A stretch of 64,000 nt of DNA from Pomphorhynchus laevis. Lineage: Eukaryota > Acanthocephala > Palaeacanthocephala > Echinorhynchida > Pomphorhynchidae. The stretch covers positions 1 through 64,000 of the forward strand of contig WNNJ02000652.1 in assembly GCA_012934845.2 (NCBI GenBank), given 5' to 3'. Position 1 is the first letter of the stretch. Each line of letters starts with the position of its first letter. The notes below the pieces were generated by a model, which saw only the letters and a list, made by a program, of their open reading frames with translations, was not told the origin of the DNA and did not search any database. The translations under genes and the position numbers were made by a program. Below are positions 32,300 to 43,950 of this stretch, in pieces.

Positions 32300-34240
32300 C
32301 TATCAAATGCCGTAAACCGACAGAAAAAGAAGGAAAGTAACCACCAAATACTGCTGTGAAAACAAATCAGATCAAGATGTTCGACTACATTGCAGTCGTT
32401 TCAATCGCGCTTGATGGATCGATGTAGGTAGAATGTCCCGTGTGGAGCGGGGTGATCGGAGACAAGCTGATGCCGACCTCGCTATTTCAAAGCTGATATC
32501 GCTTTTTGCATTGAGAACCAGGTCGGAATACGTTTTTGTTGACTGATATGCAAGCTTCGATGCTATTGTCTGAATGAGTGCTCCTGCTTTGTTTCAGAAT
32601 CCACCTGATGTTGAGAAAACCAGTGGCGTGAACGTAGCATGCTCGATTGTCGAGACTCTTTCACAGTACTTTGCTTTCTTGCGATTTTCGTTATATTCGA
32701 ATGAAGATTCTGGCCGTCGCTCAGCGTTGGATTGAGCATGTATGAAAAAATACGTTAACGTCGAAAAACGTTCGCTCAAATCGCGAGCCGTGGAGACTAA
32801 TACATACAATGTCGAGACGAGCGTTCTGATCGCGAGTAGTTGTGGAGCGTTCGATAATATGTTCTTTTGGGACACTGGTAAGTTGTAGTTCGGTGCTAAC
32901 GCCAGGCGATACTTGGCTTAAGGATTGTGCAAATAAATCTGGGATTGCTTTATGGCGGATAGAAGGCGTTCCTCCATGCTTGCATGACAGATAGTGAGAA
33001 ATGTGAACTTGAGAATCGCATACGCATGTTCTTTGTTTTAGATTGGGGTCAGTTTGTCCGTATCGGGCATTTAAGGCATCATTGAATTCATTGGCTGACA
33101 GATGGAATTTTTCGTGTACTAAGGATAGTGCACTTAACCACGAGGATGCACCATTGAAAAGGCGTGATCGATAATGTTTCATTGAGGCATTTTCTAAAAG
33201 AGGCGAGTTTGATATGCGTTCCCTAGACAAGAGTGCCCTGAATTGTTTAATTTCGTTGAGCGTTTTATTTTGTAATTCGCGTAGGCAGTTGCCTGTTTGT
33301 CCATATCTATAAGAGGATTGGATCATGTTAGAGGATTTTAGTTCTATCAAAGCACTAAATGTGCGGTCGGCAATGCCAATTTTGCCTACATTTAGTGGTG
33401 AGCATAGTACGGACGTCCAAGCACTGTCGAGTTTCTAAGATGCAAACTGCGGGAGAAGCTCCGAAGTTAAGATGTTCAAAAGATTAATCCACACTGAATC
33501 CAGACCTTAACACGTGCACATTATGTGTTTCCATTTTGCTTAAACAGAATTGATTAAGCCAGCGAAGGCTACATGGGGAGTCTACATGTGCAACTGCTTT
33601 TAGGCGTTGAATAATTGTAATCCATGAAAAGGATAGCTCACTAACAGTAGAGCTTTTGTAGTCTGAAGATCTGATTAGTGTGCCAAGTATTGTTATCCCA
33701 GCCGTGGATAATCTTATGTTTGTAACAGGGAGGTCTTCGGGATTGAGCTGCTGATGAGAAAGAATTTGATATTTAAGCGGATTTACATAATAACCGTATT
33801 TTGGACCTACTGAACGCAGTATATTCCAGACCTGTTTAAGTAGTTCCTACGAAATTGACGTCGTCAGCGGATAATTTCTGGAATTTTGCTAAGACCATTC
33901 GTTGAATATGTTCGATCAGTGGAAGGGAGGTCACTGCGAATTCAGTCATCGCAAAAGGATCTCCCTGCGTTAAGCCTTCTGATGAAAGTATTCTGCTATT
34001 CCCGACTGTAAACTGAGCAGGTTTCGCGTAAACGTTGCGTAGTGCATACGAAAGTTAATGGCAGGTGATCCCACGTTATGCAGTGCAACGGCTCTATTAA
34101 TCTGGTTGAAGGTATTTGAGACATTGACCGTCATAAGGCACATATGGTCACTTCGATGAAACTCGTTTCTAAGAGTAGTGACGGCTACCTCGATATCTCT
34201 TCTTTGGGAAGCTCCAAGTTGAACGAACCATATTACATAT
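32300..34240 (-). mobile_element. non-LTR retrotransposon, family X, RT to C-terminus
   Basis: Minus strand, 5' truncated inside the RT. RT blocks: QLGASQRRDIEVAV and VNVSNTFNQINR (34235-34060), GLTQGDPFAM (about 33965), SADDVNFVG (about 33870). Thumb: ITILGTLIRSSD (about 33690). C-terminal part 33350-32721: WLSALSLVHEKFHLSANEFN, LNARYG, then a CVCD...HYLSCKHGG...RHK knuckle and LDIV...FFDVNVF, a restriction-like endonuclease type site. Then TFTPLVFSTSGG and SDISFEIARSASACLRSPRS, ending near 32370. At least four stops or frame changes. Family known from many invertebrates; clade name not assigned. Confidence 0.78.
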
Positions 34241-34249
34241 ATTTTTTCA

Positions 34250-34620
34250 CAATAAAATTTTATTCGCAATAAAGAAAAAAACATTGGTACATTTCTGTCC
34301 TCATTCATGTTCTGCCCTCAGTCCGAAATCGACAGAGTGACATGTCTGTCCCTCATGACTTTTGGTGCTGGTCACGGTCTGAAACGCTCCATTCCCTGAT
34401 CTCGGCGCGAGTAAACATGTGGACGCGGCACGAGCTAACGATACGCTGATTCTTGCACGAAGGTCGTTAATAACATCGGCATAGTCACATCGATGCACCT
34501 GAGAAAATTTTCTTGCCAACGACTTTAGCAAATTTGTCGCGGACTGACCAACTCCATTAATAGCAGTAAGGACAAATGGAATAAAGCAGCTCTGTTCTAT
34601 CTCATTAATTCTTTCGTCGT
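34250..34620 (-). mobile_element. family X C-terminal fragment
   Basis: Open from about 34615 to the stop at 34301: DERINEIEQSCFIPFVLTAI, then YADVINDLRARISVSLARAA and STCLLAPRS, the terminal conserved block of family X. Its T/A-rich 3' tail runs straight into the 5'-truncated copy at 34240, a head-to-tail pair. Confidence 0.75.
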
Positions 34621-34631
34621 ATTATATATTT

Positions 34632-34705
34632 TTTAGTAATTATATAAGCCCGACGCGAAAAAATGACAAATGCCTTTTCGTCATTACTATGACTCATCAG
34701 TGCCA
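34632..34705 (-). repeat. family X 3' end, copy a
   Basis: On the minus strand this reads tgagtcatagtaatgacgaa ... cgcgtcgggcttatataatt ... ending attactaaaaa. The same ~74-bp sequence recurs at 34942-35010, 310 bp away. Confidence 0.75.
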
Positions 34706-34941
34706 GTTCCCTCCAACTGCTGGATGCAGAGGAGGACTAGCATCCGGCAATCAACGAATGAATCAAGTGCATGATGTACTAGAAAATCTTTAGTAACATC
34801 ATCTAGAATGCTGAATTAGCACTACAATAGCTTCACCAAATTGGATCATTAGCAAAAGCACTGGCAAATGCCAGCGCAAAGTATCTTAATATGGGCTTAC
34901 TTCTATTCATCAAATGATGATACCATTCCGCGTGAATTTTT
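34706..34941. other. spacer between two family X 3' ends
   Basis: About 235 bp without a recognised coding block. Probably family X 3' UTR or a filler from nested insertion. Confidence 0.35.
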
Positions 34942-35559
34942 AGTAATCATATAAGCCCGACGCGAAAGAATGACAAATGCTGTTTCGTCATCACTATGAC
35001 TCACAACTGTAGGTTCCCGCAAATGGACCGAAAGTTCACAAAGTCGAAACATTGATCCGTTATTATATTGTTTTATTGAATATATTATAATATTATATAT
35101 TATATATCATATTAATATTATGTATCGACATAATGGGTTAGTGCTGCCACACGTTTAGCAGAACACAGCTTACAAATAAAATCACACTTAAAGAAATTTC
35201 ACGGAACACTTTGAGGAACCTTTACAAATGAGCGCAACACATAACCCAACGAAGAGCATTCCATATCTAATGTAACGAAATCATTGGAGTACGAACAAAG
35301 TGAATCTGGAATATTGGAAACATTTGTAGAACAAGGTAGAGACTGAGGCGTAGATATAGCAGTGCTGACTAGTTTTACGTCAGGGCACTTATTTGAACAT
35401 TGACTACCCAGTAAGCAGTCTCGACAAATTCTACCCGCTCTTACACACTACAATTTTTACAACGCGCATGTGACCCATTGCAGGCACAACATCTCGTTGG
35501 AGTATTCATCTTTGTTAAATCAGCAAGGTCCAATCGTTAAAAGTAGAATGCGATTTCGT

Positions 35560-35670
35560 TTATCGTTGTCTTTATCGTTGACTTTTGTTCTTATCGTTGA
35601 CTGTCGTTCTTATCGTTGATTGTCGTTCTTATCGTTAATTATCGTTCTTACATAGTTGATTGTCGTTCAG
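35560..35670. repeat. 19-bp tandem repeat in the X leader
   Basis: Four to five units of ttatcgttgactgtcgttc. Nearest to the Cys-rich ORF; together with the 18-bp array it forms a two-part repetitive leader. Confidence 0.85.
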
Positions 35671-35744
35671 TTTTGCAATGTAAGTAGTTAGTAATTGTAT
35701 GTTAATCGTTGTGTTGTCGTAGAAGAGACGCGCGAGAGGAGGGA

Positions 35745-35935
35745 GCGCGTCTGAAAATCGTCGAGCGTCTGAAAGTCCTTGAGCGTCTGAAAGTCGTTGA
35801 GCGACTGAAAGTCGTTGAGCGACTGAAAGTCGTTGAGCGTATGAAAGTCGTTGAGCGACTGAAAGTCGTTGATTGCCTGAAAGTTGTTGAGCGTCTGAAA
35901 GTCGTTGAGCGTCTGAAAGTCATTGAGTGCATGCG
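35745..35935. repeat. 18-bp minisatellite
   Basis: About 10 units of gagcgtctgaaagtcgtt with variants (gagcgact, gattgcct). The period is a multiple of three, so both strands show repetitive open frames (ERLKVV plus, TTFRRS minus); these are not believed to be genes. Lies in the leader of the minus-strand family X copy. Confidence 0.92.
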
Positions 35936-35945
35936 ATATTATCAG

Positions 35946-38590
35946 TGAGTTGTCTGAACTTCTTGTAGATGCTTTATATCATATATTTATCGTTATTGCT
36001 GGTGACTTTAACGCCAATCCTAGTCGCTCCGCTTAGAAACTTGATTTATTGAAAAAGTTCTTTGTCTCACGATTTAACCCTTCTTGCTCCTATTGAAGGC
36101 TGGACATATGAATTTGGGCAATCTAGAAGTTGTCTTGATTTAATCTTTGCTAATTTTGGGATACATAGCGTGTGTCTAGATTTTGATTCTACTTAGGCGC
36201 TATGTCGCAAACATAAACCAGTGATATGGATTCTAGAGGTCTTTGTGACATGCTGTAGTACTTACCAATCTGTTCAAGCCGTCAGTAGGAAAATCTTATT
36301 TGAAGCTCTTGACCTTAATAATTTGGAGGATTCTAAGCGTCTTTTGAGTAAGGGACACATTTCTCACATTTACTCTTTACTTTGCAACACACTTCTTTCT
36401 TCATGTGAGATTAAAAATCTCGTTTCTCGTAGTTCGTTTAGAATGCCGAGTAATTTGAGATGATTGCAGAAACTTCTACTTTCTTTCTACAAGTCGAATG
36501 AATTTGCACTCTCCAACTCAGATTTCGTATACTTACGTAGGCTTTATTTGAATGGTGTGAAAACAGTTTAAGTTGGAGAACTTATTAGCAAAAGAGCGAA
36601 GACTGCTTTCCAGAGCAGAGAATGCTCCGTGTCTTTTACAACTCTAGATCATGTAAGCTTGCTTCTCGGATTCCTTTGGAACAGTGGCATTAACATTTTG
36701 TGAATATTCTAGCCTTAACTAATATTTCGTCTTTTAATTCTAAGGATTGTGTTCTTTATTGCCATCTAATTGACCAAAATCATCTTAATCTTAGTTTCGA
36801 CATAGACGAAATAGAGTTTTGTCTATTCAAGATGTCCTCCTGTAAAGCAGCGGGAATAGACCAATTGTGTGTGGAACACGAGACAGATCTTCTGCTTAGT
36901 TTCGGACTATTGGCTATTTTTCTTCAATGCTATTCTTAGAGGTCACCCTATCCCACTTGGATGGCGTGATGGCATAATCAAGGTAATCTTCAAGGGCTCA
37001 GGGGAACCTTCGTATAAAGACTAGTACAGAGGGATAGCGCTACTTAATCATACACATAAAGTTTTATCGAATTTAAGGGCGCTGCGTTTGCTACGGTTTC
37101 GCAGTGATTTGTTACCATCTGAACAACATGGGTTCCGTAGAGGTTATTCGACACTGAGTGCTCTTCAAATTCTAAGGTCAAAGGTTCTGGATACTATACG
37201 TCAGCGCTCCTTCTTGTATGCAGTGTTTATCGATTTTGCTAAGGCCTTCGATTCTATAGATAGAGCGTTGCTTTTGTCAAAGCTTCATAAAGGAGTGAAC
37301 GTTCATGATGATTTTCTATTACTTCTCGAAAGAATCTTAGCGCCTAGTTAACGAATTTTTGACGGCTTGAATTACTCCAAAGTATTTACCATCAGTCATG
37401 GAGTACAACAGGGAGATCCGCTTAGCCCGTTATTATTCTCTGTTTTTATGCTAGACCTTCCAAATTTTATTCGTTCATTAGTATCAGATATTACAACTAT
37501 ATTGTATGCGGATGATTTAGCCTTGATAACATTTAATAAGGATTACGCTCAATTGGATATTTCATCTCTGTTAAATTATTGCGAAACTAATGGACTCATT
37601 ATTAATACAGAAAAATCCAAAATTATTAAATTCAGAAAAGGTGGACCTTGTCGTCGTGATGACGTGCTGTATATCAGGAACAATATTTTAGAGTTCGTGT
37701 CAACATATAAGTATCTTGGATTTTTGCTTAGCTCGCGATGGTCATTCAAAGCGCATCTATTGAAATAGTCCGCAAAAGTATTGAAATCTACAAATGCTGC
37801 TTCTAAACTTGAATTACTTTCGTTTGAGAGTGCGCTTAGTTACTTTGACATAATGCTGCTACATATTTTGAGTTATGGAATTAAATGTTTCTGGACCGAT
37901 TTGTTACAGACGGATTTTCAGATAATTGGCAAATGTTTCTGGCGATTCCTAAAGCGAGTGGTAGGAGTCTCGCCCAAAGTTTCCTCTACGGCGGTGGTCG
38001 TACTTAGTAGATCAACACCCTTGTCAGTAAAAATATTAAATGACTTACATCTTGACTCTACAGATGCTTATTTAGAAAGCCGATATCTCTTTGATTCCAA
38101 AGTCAGTAGATTAGATCCTGATATATTCTGTTCCTCTGTTTACACACAGTCCACTTGGAGGAACCCAAACTATCACAAACGTCCGCTTATCTTGCGTCTA
38201 TCATTAGATGGTTATCATTCAAAATTTTGCATTATTCGGCTTCCTTTCTACTCCCGCACCTCCAGCTGTTATTGTCGGTTTTGCTCATTATCTTGCTCTT
38301 CTCTGCTACATGGTTTTAAGTGTCCATACTTATCCTCTTTGCCATTAAAACTTATTGACAAGAGACAGTTATACTTGTGATTTAGCTTATGCATTTAATT
38401 GTACTAACATTACAGTTTTTATATGTCGTGCTGACTACCTCAGTTTATTTATTTTGTTTGATTATTTTGATTACTATGCTACTGTTTCTGTTTAAGTGCT
38501 TTTGTATGTTACACGAAGCCGAGAGGTGTTAACGGGAAAAATGAAATCGCTGCATTAATATTATATATTATATAATTTTTTAATAAACAT
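35946..38590 (+). mobile_element. APE-type LINE, 5' truncated
   Basis: Endonuclease C-terminal remnants (IFIVIAGDFNANPSRS about 35980, SCLDLIFANFG about 36130). RT in pieces: EQHGFRRGYSTLSALQILRS and FIDFAKAFDSIDRALLLSKL (37088-37351), HGVQQGDPLSPLLFSVF then ILYADDLALI (37367-37768), YKYLGFLLSSRWSFKAHL. C-terminal frame 37781-38380 ends with a CYCRFCSLSC...HGFKCP cluster. Stops or frame changes lie near 36935, 37351, 37767 and further upstream. The 3' A/T-rich tail ends near 38590. Clade not assigned. It is flanked by 90-bp direct repeats of family X origin. Confidence 0.8.
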
Positions 38591-38599
38591 TTTTTATTA

Positions 38600-39430
38600 A
38601 AACAAAATAATCACAACTGTAGGTTCTCGCAAATGGGCCGATGGTTCACAAAATGGGCCTATAGATCCGTTATTATATTGTTTTATTGAATATCATTAGA
38701 ATTCTTGGCTTCCGAAAGATTCGAATTCCTGCGATTGTATATTTGTGTGTTGAGCTCTCCTACTCTGTAGTTGCTCACGTATAGGTATTCGTGTAGCGCG
38801 TATACACATCGAAACTGCTTGAGCCAGCGCAATGCTCACTCTAGACCTAATTATCGAGATAGAGGCCGAATAACTGGTTATGTGTCTTATTGTCTTTTGA
38901 TGTGCGATCCATTTAAGAACCTTATGCGCTTCGAAACCAATTCCTTTAAAAGTTGAAAAAGTAAGCGGAATGAATATCGAGCGTTCAATCTCTACAATGC
39001 GTTGGCCATATTTTGAAAATTTTCTGTTCGCGTGGTATGTAGGACTCACAGTCGGTGACTTTTCGATGTAGGAAGGTGCAAGTGCGTTAAATATACATAT
39101 GTCCAAATTGGACCGCACTAATCCTCTACCGTAAATTCCTCGGCATAATGTTTCTGATCTTGCATTCACATCTCTCGTTGTGGTTTCTACTTCAAAATGG
39201 TAATTGTTCGGTACGGGCGTCAAAACCGGTTCAAGCTCCACATCCTTACAAATGTCCCCTATTTCATCGGCAATGACATTCCGTATTATATCATGTTTAA
39301 TTATAGTTGTTCCTCCCGTCCGACATGAGAAAGCATATGATGGATCAAGCAGTGTACCATACGCACAGCGCGCTTTACAATCTTTTAACGGTAAATTATA
39401 TCTTACACCGTGGCGTCTATAAATTGTTGT
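38600..39430 (-). mobile_element. family X C-terminal fragment with 3' UTR
   Basis: Open 39241-38696 with further sequence upstream to about 39430: a knuckle of the type C.YGTLLDPSYAFSCRTGG...KHD, then ELEPVLTPV, RDVNARSETL, LDICIFNALAPSY, YGQRIVEIERSIFIPLTFST, FKGIGFEA, and RSRVSIALAQAVSMCIRATR at the end. The 3' UTR (38697-38600) matches the copy at 35001-35090. RT missing. Confidence 0.8.
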
Positions 39431-39459
39431 GTGTCAAGTATTGATTGAGATATATTGTT

Positions 39460-41170
39460 TGGTCTTGTCGTTAGCAACGAAGAAGCTCCCTTTTCTGATG
39501 CATATGCTATTAGACATTTCATCCTTTCATCCAATTTTGATTTATTAAAATATTTAAGGATTCTATTAATTCAATTTTATCCATATATTTATATTTATTT
39601 GATGGTTTAATTTTTCTTAGATAGGCATTATAATTATTATAACATATATATGTATATCTTTTTCCGAATATAAGATTAATTAATTTTACTAACGCTTCTT
39701 TAATATCTACTAAATCTAGATTGTATAAAGCGTACTAAAATCGTATGTATTTATATTTTGAAAATTTATTCCTTTTGTTTGTTCTAAAAATTCCTTTGTA
39801 GAATTAATACTAAAATAGTGTTTTATACCAGCATTAATTTCGATTACCTTACAATATTTTTTAAAATGTGCTTTAATTACTTTAAGTATTTTATTCATAT
39901 AGACAGAAAGTTGTTTTAATGTACATTTAAACGCACTACATATGAACCTAGGTTTTATTGGATTTTTATTTAATTTTGGATTCCAATATAATATAGGTAT
40001 AGTTTAATTATCTGATTCAACCAGTATACCCTTTTTATCCATTATAGAACAGTGACTTGTAATAATTGTTTCTAAACTCAACTCACTACGTTCATATGTT
40101 GGATTTACATTTAAATCATTAGAATTAACCTCTTTCACTAGTATATCATAATAAAGCTTTTTGCATATGAAGACAAAGTTATTACTAGCTTTATCAATAG
40201 TTGTTATTATATAGTTATCCTTTAATTTAGTAAGTTCTTTATACATATCTTTATTAATTTTATCTTTCCTTTTATAATTGTTTGTTATTTTCATTTTATT
40301 TTTAATTTTATCAAATATATAATCTTTCCAAATTTTTATCTTAGATATATTCGAGCTTTCACTATTAATCAGCTTACTAAAGTAATCATTTAAGTTATTA
40401 TATAACGAACTGTAAATTTTATTTTTGTCGTTGTTGGTTTTTAATCTATATTTATACCCTTTTGATAGCAGCTTTCTTAATTCACAATTTTCAATTAATT
40501 CTAGATTATGGGTACATATATGTTCATTTATTTTATCAAAACTAAGACTTTTACAATTGCATTCTGTTTCCATTATGTTTCTAATATTATCGTTACATAT
40601 TGATTTTAATTCTTTATTATAATTGCAAATTTTTCGTCCTAATGGTGGTAGGAGTTTATACCTTACCTTTGGAATATATTTACTTAAATCTGACCCTATT
40701 ATTTCTTTACTTTTAGAATTATTTAAAAGTCCGGCTATATTTATGTTATCTATACATTTATTAATGAAGTTTATGGTTAATGTATATTTTCTATTGTTAT
40801 TATTTACATTTATTGTACGATTATAGTATTTTGTATTACAATAACTGTCTATTATACAACTTAGCCTATCATAGTCGTTAATTAATTTTTGATTTATTGA
40901 ACATATGATATCTTTAGAAAAACTTCTTATATTTACATAATGATCTTTTAGCTTATTATCACTTAAAAGTTGTTTTAACATTTCTAATTGTTCATTTATA
41001 TACATATCTTTTTTAATATTTTTAACTCTATTTTTCCTATTCCTTTTATCGCCATGACTTCTTGGTTTGCGTTTAATCGGGTTATTATAATATAGTTGTT
41101 TATTATGTACTATACTACTTCTGCCAATTCCTTGTACCACGTCATTCAATCCTAATGGGTACATGGAATT
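39460..41170 (-). mobile_element. Penelope-like element, broken
   Basis: A 386-codon open frame (41164-40004) starts with a basic N-terminal region (KRKPRSHGDKRNRKNR), continues with YIPKVRYKLLPPLGR and a CNCK...H cluster, and enters the RT at IDKASNNFVFICKKLYYDIL. The RT continues in other frames downstream with YWNPKL.KNPIKPRFI and NINTYDFSTLYT; the last is close to a signature of Penelope-like RTs. A terminal fragment of a similar element lies at 58789-59119. The coding region is broken in a few places and truncated at the C-terminal side; no GIY-YIG domain seen. Probably fairly old. Confidence 0.72.
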
Positions 41171-41399
41171 AAGCGTTTTAATCCAAAAATCTTCTCTTTC
41201 TAATTGCTTTTGATTTAATATTGTCTTATCTTCTTACAGAAAATAATACAGACTCAGTTATCTGATCTGTTCTACTGACAAGTTATTATTGTATAATTTA
41301 TCATAAAAACGTAAAAAAGATTCCAATGATAAGGAAGCTTATCTACCAAGAGGCTTGATAAAATAAAAAATGGTTTCCTATAATAAGAAATAAATGAAT

Positions 41400-43950
41400 C
41401 TTTTTAATAAATAATAAATTTTAATCAAAATATAAAAGACAAAAAAGATCAGTTGTTAGGAATGTAAATGTTGAAATATGTAAATACGGATGGCAATATC
41501 TAAAAATTTTCAGGTGAAAGTATCCAAAGTTAGAACAAAGTAAACGGAAGTTGTTCAAAGAAGTTTGAATAAGTGAAAGGAGATGTGATCAAAACGACGT
41601 AGGTGCAACGGAATACGAATGACAGTGTTTAATATACGTTGAAGAGGTAAAGTAGCGGTTTTAGAAGGGTTTAGAAAGATGCTGAGAGAATAGTCAATGC
41701 TAGAAAAAAGTAAGACAGAAATAAGAGTACTACACGATTGAAAATCTATAATCCTACGAATGTGTCGAAGGTCTCTGTAAAGTATGTTGGAAAAGGGAAT
41801 TTTATGACGAACAAAAGGAGTAATAGATATCTTGTTAGCAAAATGAAAAACAAGTTCAGATGATAAACTACGTAAGAAGTATCAAGTTTGATAAAACGAA
41901 GAATTGATTTTGGTCTATTTGTGAACAATCGGATTTCGGACTTCGGAGTTGGACAAAAGAACTTCGGACTTTTCAGAGTTTAGAAGCATATGAATTAAGG
42001 GGAGGAAAAAAGACAATTAGGGGAGACAAGATACAAGTCGGTGTATGGTCAATATTCGCATGGTTGAATTAACTAGATAATTTAGGGAAATTTCGTATGT
42101 CAGTAAATACTGAGATGAGTATGTGGAGTTTGAGGATATAATAAGATACTGTCTGCAATGTAATGATTTATATTGTTAAAGGCTGTAAAAAAGGAAATAG
42201 GAAAAGCGTTGCAAAGCTTTTTGTCATAGGACTTAATCAGATCATTAGATTTTTTGACATGCATGATGGTATAGATTGGATCAATGAAGATAGGAAGTAA
42301 CAACACTCAGAACAAGTTGCTCAAGAAGTTTGGAAAATGCTGGTAGGTTGGAGATTAGACATTATGATGCCGGAAGTGAAGGGTTTAAAGACGGTTTTTG
42401 GATGCTGGATACTATCATATTTTTATCACTATTTTAAATTGACGAATTAAAAACAGCTGTAGAATATTGAAAACTTCAGAAAGTGATATAGTAGTATGTG
42501 AGATTGAGACGTTTCAGTAAATGAAAGCGATGAAAGTATAGTTGTTGTCCGTTTGGTTGGAAGACCAAACTTTGGTTGAAAGATAATAATTTAATGTTTT
42601 ATTAAATAATAATAAAATTATTATCTAATAGAATAATAAAGATTTTTCTATTAAAATTATTGATTAATAATATTCTTGATTATTCTAAATCGTAGAATAA
42701 TAAAGTTTGTTCTAACACAAATATGTGCGTGTTTGCTACAAAGTAGTAAGTAAGAAAACGTGTAATACTAATGTGGTGATGGTATGGAGTTTGAGAATTA
42801 AAAGACGTACACTATTTACGATATCTGTGACAAACACGAAATGAGTGACGGAAGTTGTTCATAAAGTCTACATTCAGTGTCGAACAATGGAGTTTTATGG
42901 TAGAGTTTAATGAAACAGTGAGGGCAAAATATGGTCCAACATGTTAGAAAGTTCAGAATTATATAAATGCAATAATGCAGAAGATTATGAGTAAATAGGA
43001 AGTCATCAGAAATACCAGGATTGTAGATTGATCATTAGGGAAACGTGCCGATGTGAAAATGAATTTATATCATAAGTACCATCTAGGACATGCGTAGCTG
43101 TAGTCAAAAATACAATACGGTTGTAAACGACAATAATTGAGATAAATTTTACCGCATCTAGATTAATCCTGTCAAATCGGATATTAAAGTTGCCAAGAAC
43201 AATTGTTGAGAAAAGGGAGGTGGATTTGTAATACATGAAATCAGCAAGTTAAAAGAAAAACAAAGTGGTGGGTAGAGATGAGAAAGGACGATATACAACA
43301 GCTAATTCAACAGGTAAGGGTCTAGTAAATATTTGATAGTGGAGTAATTTAGAAGTAGCTGGATAGAATGAAGGATTTATGAATTGAAGAGGTGTAGTGA
43401 ACCGGCAAAATGGGCAGTACCATCATGATTAGATCTTAGATGTGATTGTTTAGGATATTAATAGCGTGTCCATTTAACTATAGAGTAGTTAAATGAGTGA
43501 ATTTAGTTTATAGAAAGATAGTAATTTTTGAAATAATTCATTTAAAAATACTGTCTAACTGTCGCTTTACGAATAAGCCGAATAACATATCAGACTTATG
43601 TAGAATGAAACGATCATTAGGAAGACCAAGTCGAAATGGACACTTTTGCGGATTACTATAGGTATGGATGGAACATCGGAACTTAATGTTTAGATATGAA
43701 CATCCCCCACGAAAATTTCTCGGTATTTTCATGATTACGAAGTCAATTCGTATTCATTTTTGCTTTGCCACTTTTCAGAGCAGACGAATGAAAGTTTGGC
43801 TATTTTAGTCAGTGTGCGGTCGAAAAAAAAGCGACAAGTAGAGTTTGACGATAGTAGTGAAAAGGTTCAGACAAAATGGAAGAGGGTGAGTGAGATATTT
43901 AGCATTACTTTTACTAGTGGAGGTTATAAGACTTAACTTTATTCTTATCT
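41400..43950 (-). mobile_element. APE-type LINE (family b), strongly decayed copy
   Basis: Minus strand. Endonuclease block at 43236-43006 (VLGNFNIRFDRINLDAVKF then THVLDGTYDI; the usual GDFN reads GNFN). RT remnant 42306-42100 (LIKSYDKKLCNAFPISFFTA), which shares YDKKLCN with the copy at 24529-24855. The C-terminal remnant around 41640 (RILNTVIRI, HLRRFDHIS) resembles the fragment at 49150-50065. Frames are broken throughout. Confidence 0.6.

Larger units (their letters stand above)
34942..35945 (-). mobile_element. family X copy with an internal deletion (leader, N-terminal ORF and 3' UTR only)
   Basis: Minus strand. A tandem-repeat leader (35935-35540) is followed by an ORF from the ATG at about 35508 with a Cys-rich cluster: TRCCACNGSHARCKNCS and, one frame over, CVRAGRICRDCLLGSQCSNK. 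Clusters of this C..C....C..C.C...C..C type occur at the N-terminus of family X-like proteins (family knowledge, from memory). After the stop at 35221 comes 3' UTR (35090-35001, homologous to 38610-38697) and the terminal attactaaaaa. The RT and endonuclease are missing, so it could not move alone. Confidence 0.65.

Noticed and set aside
35709-35948. Open frames on both strands encoding ERLKVV or TTFRRS repeats
   Set aside because: They are the automatic result of an 18-bp tandem repeat without stops and lie in the leader of a retroelement; no independent support for a protein.
40425-40826. Plus-strand open frames within the Penelope-like ORF
   Set aside because: Antisense shadows of the 386-codon minus-strand frame.
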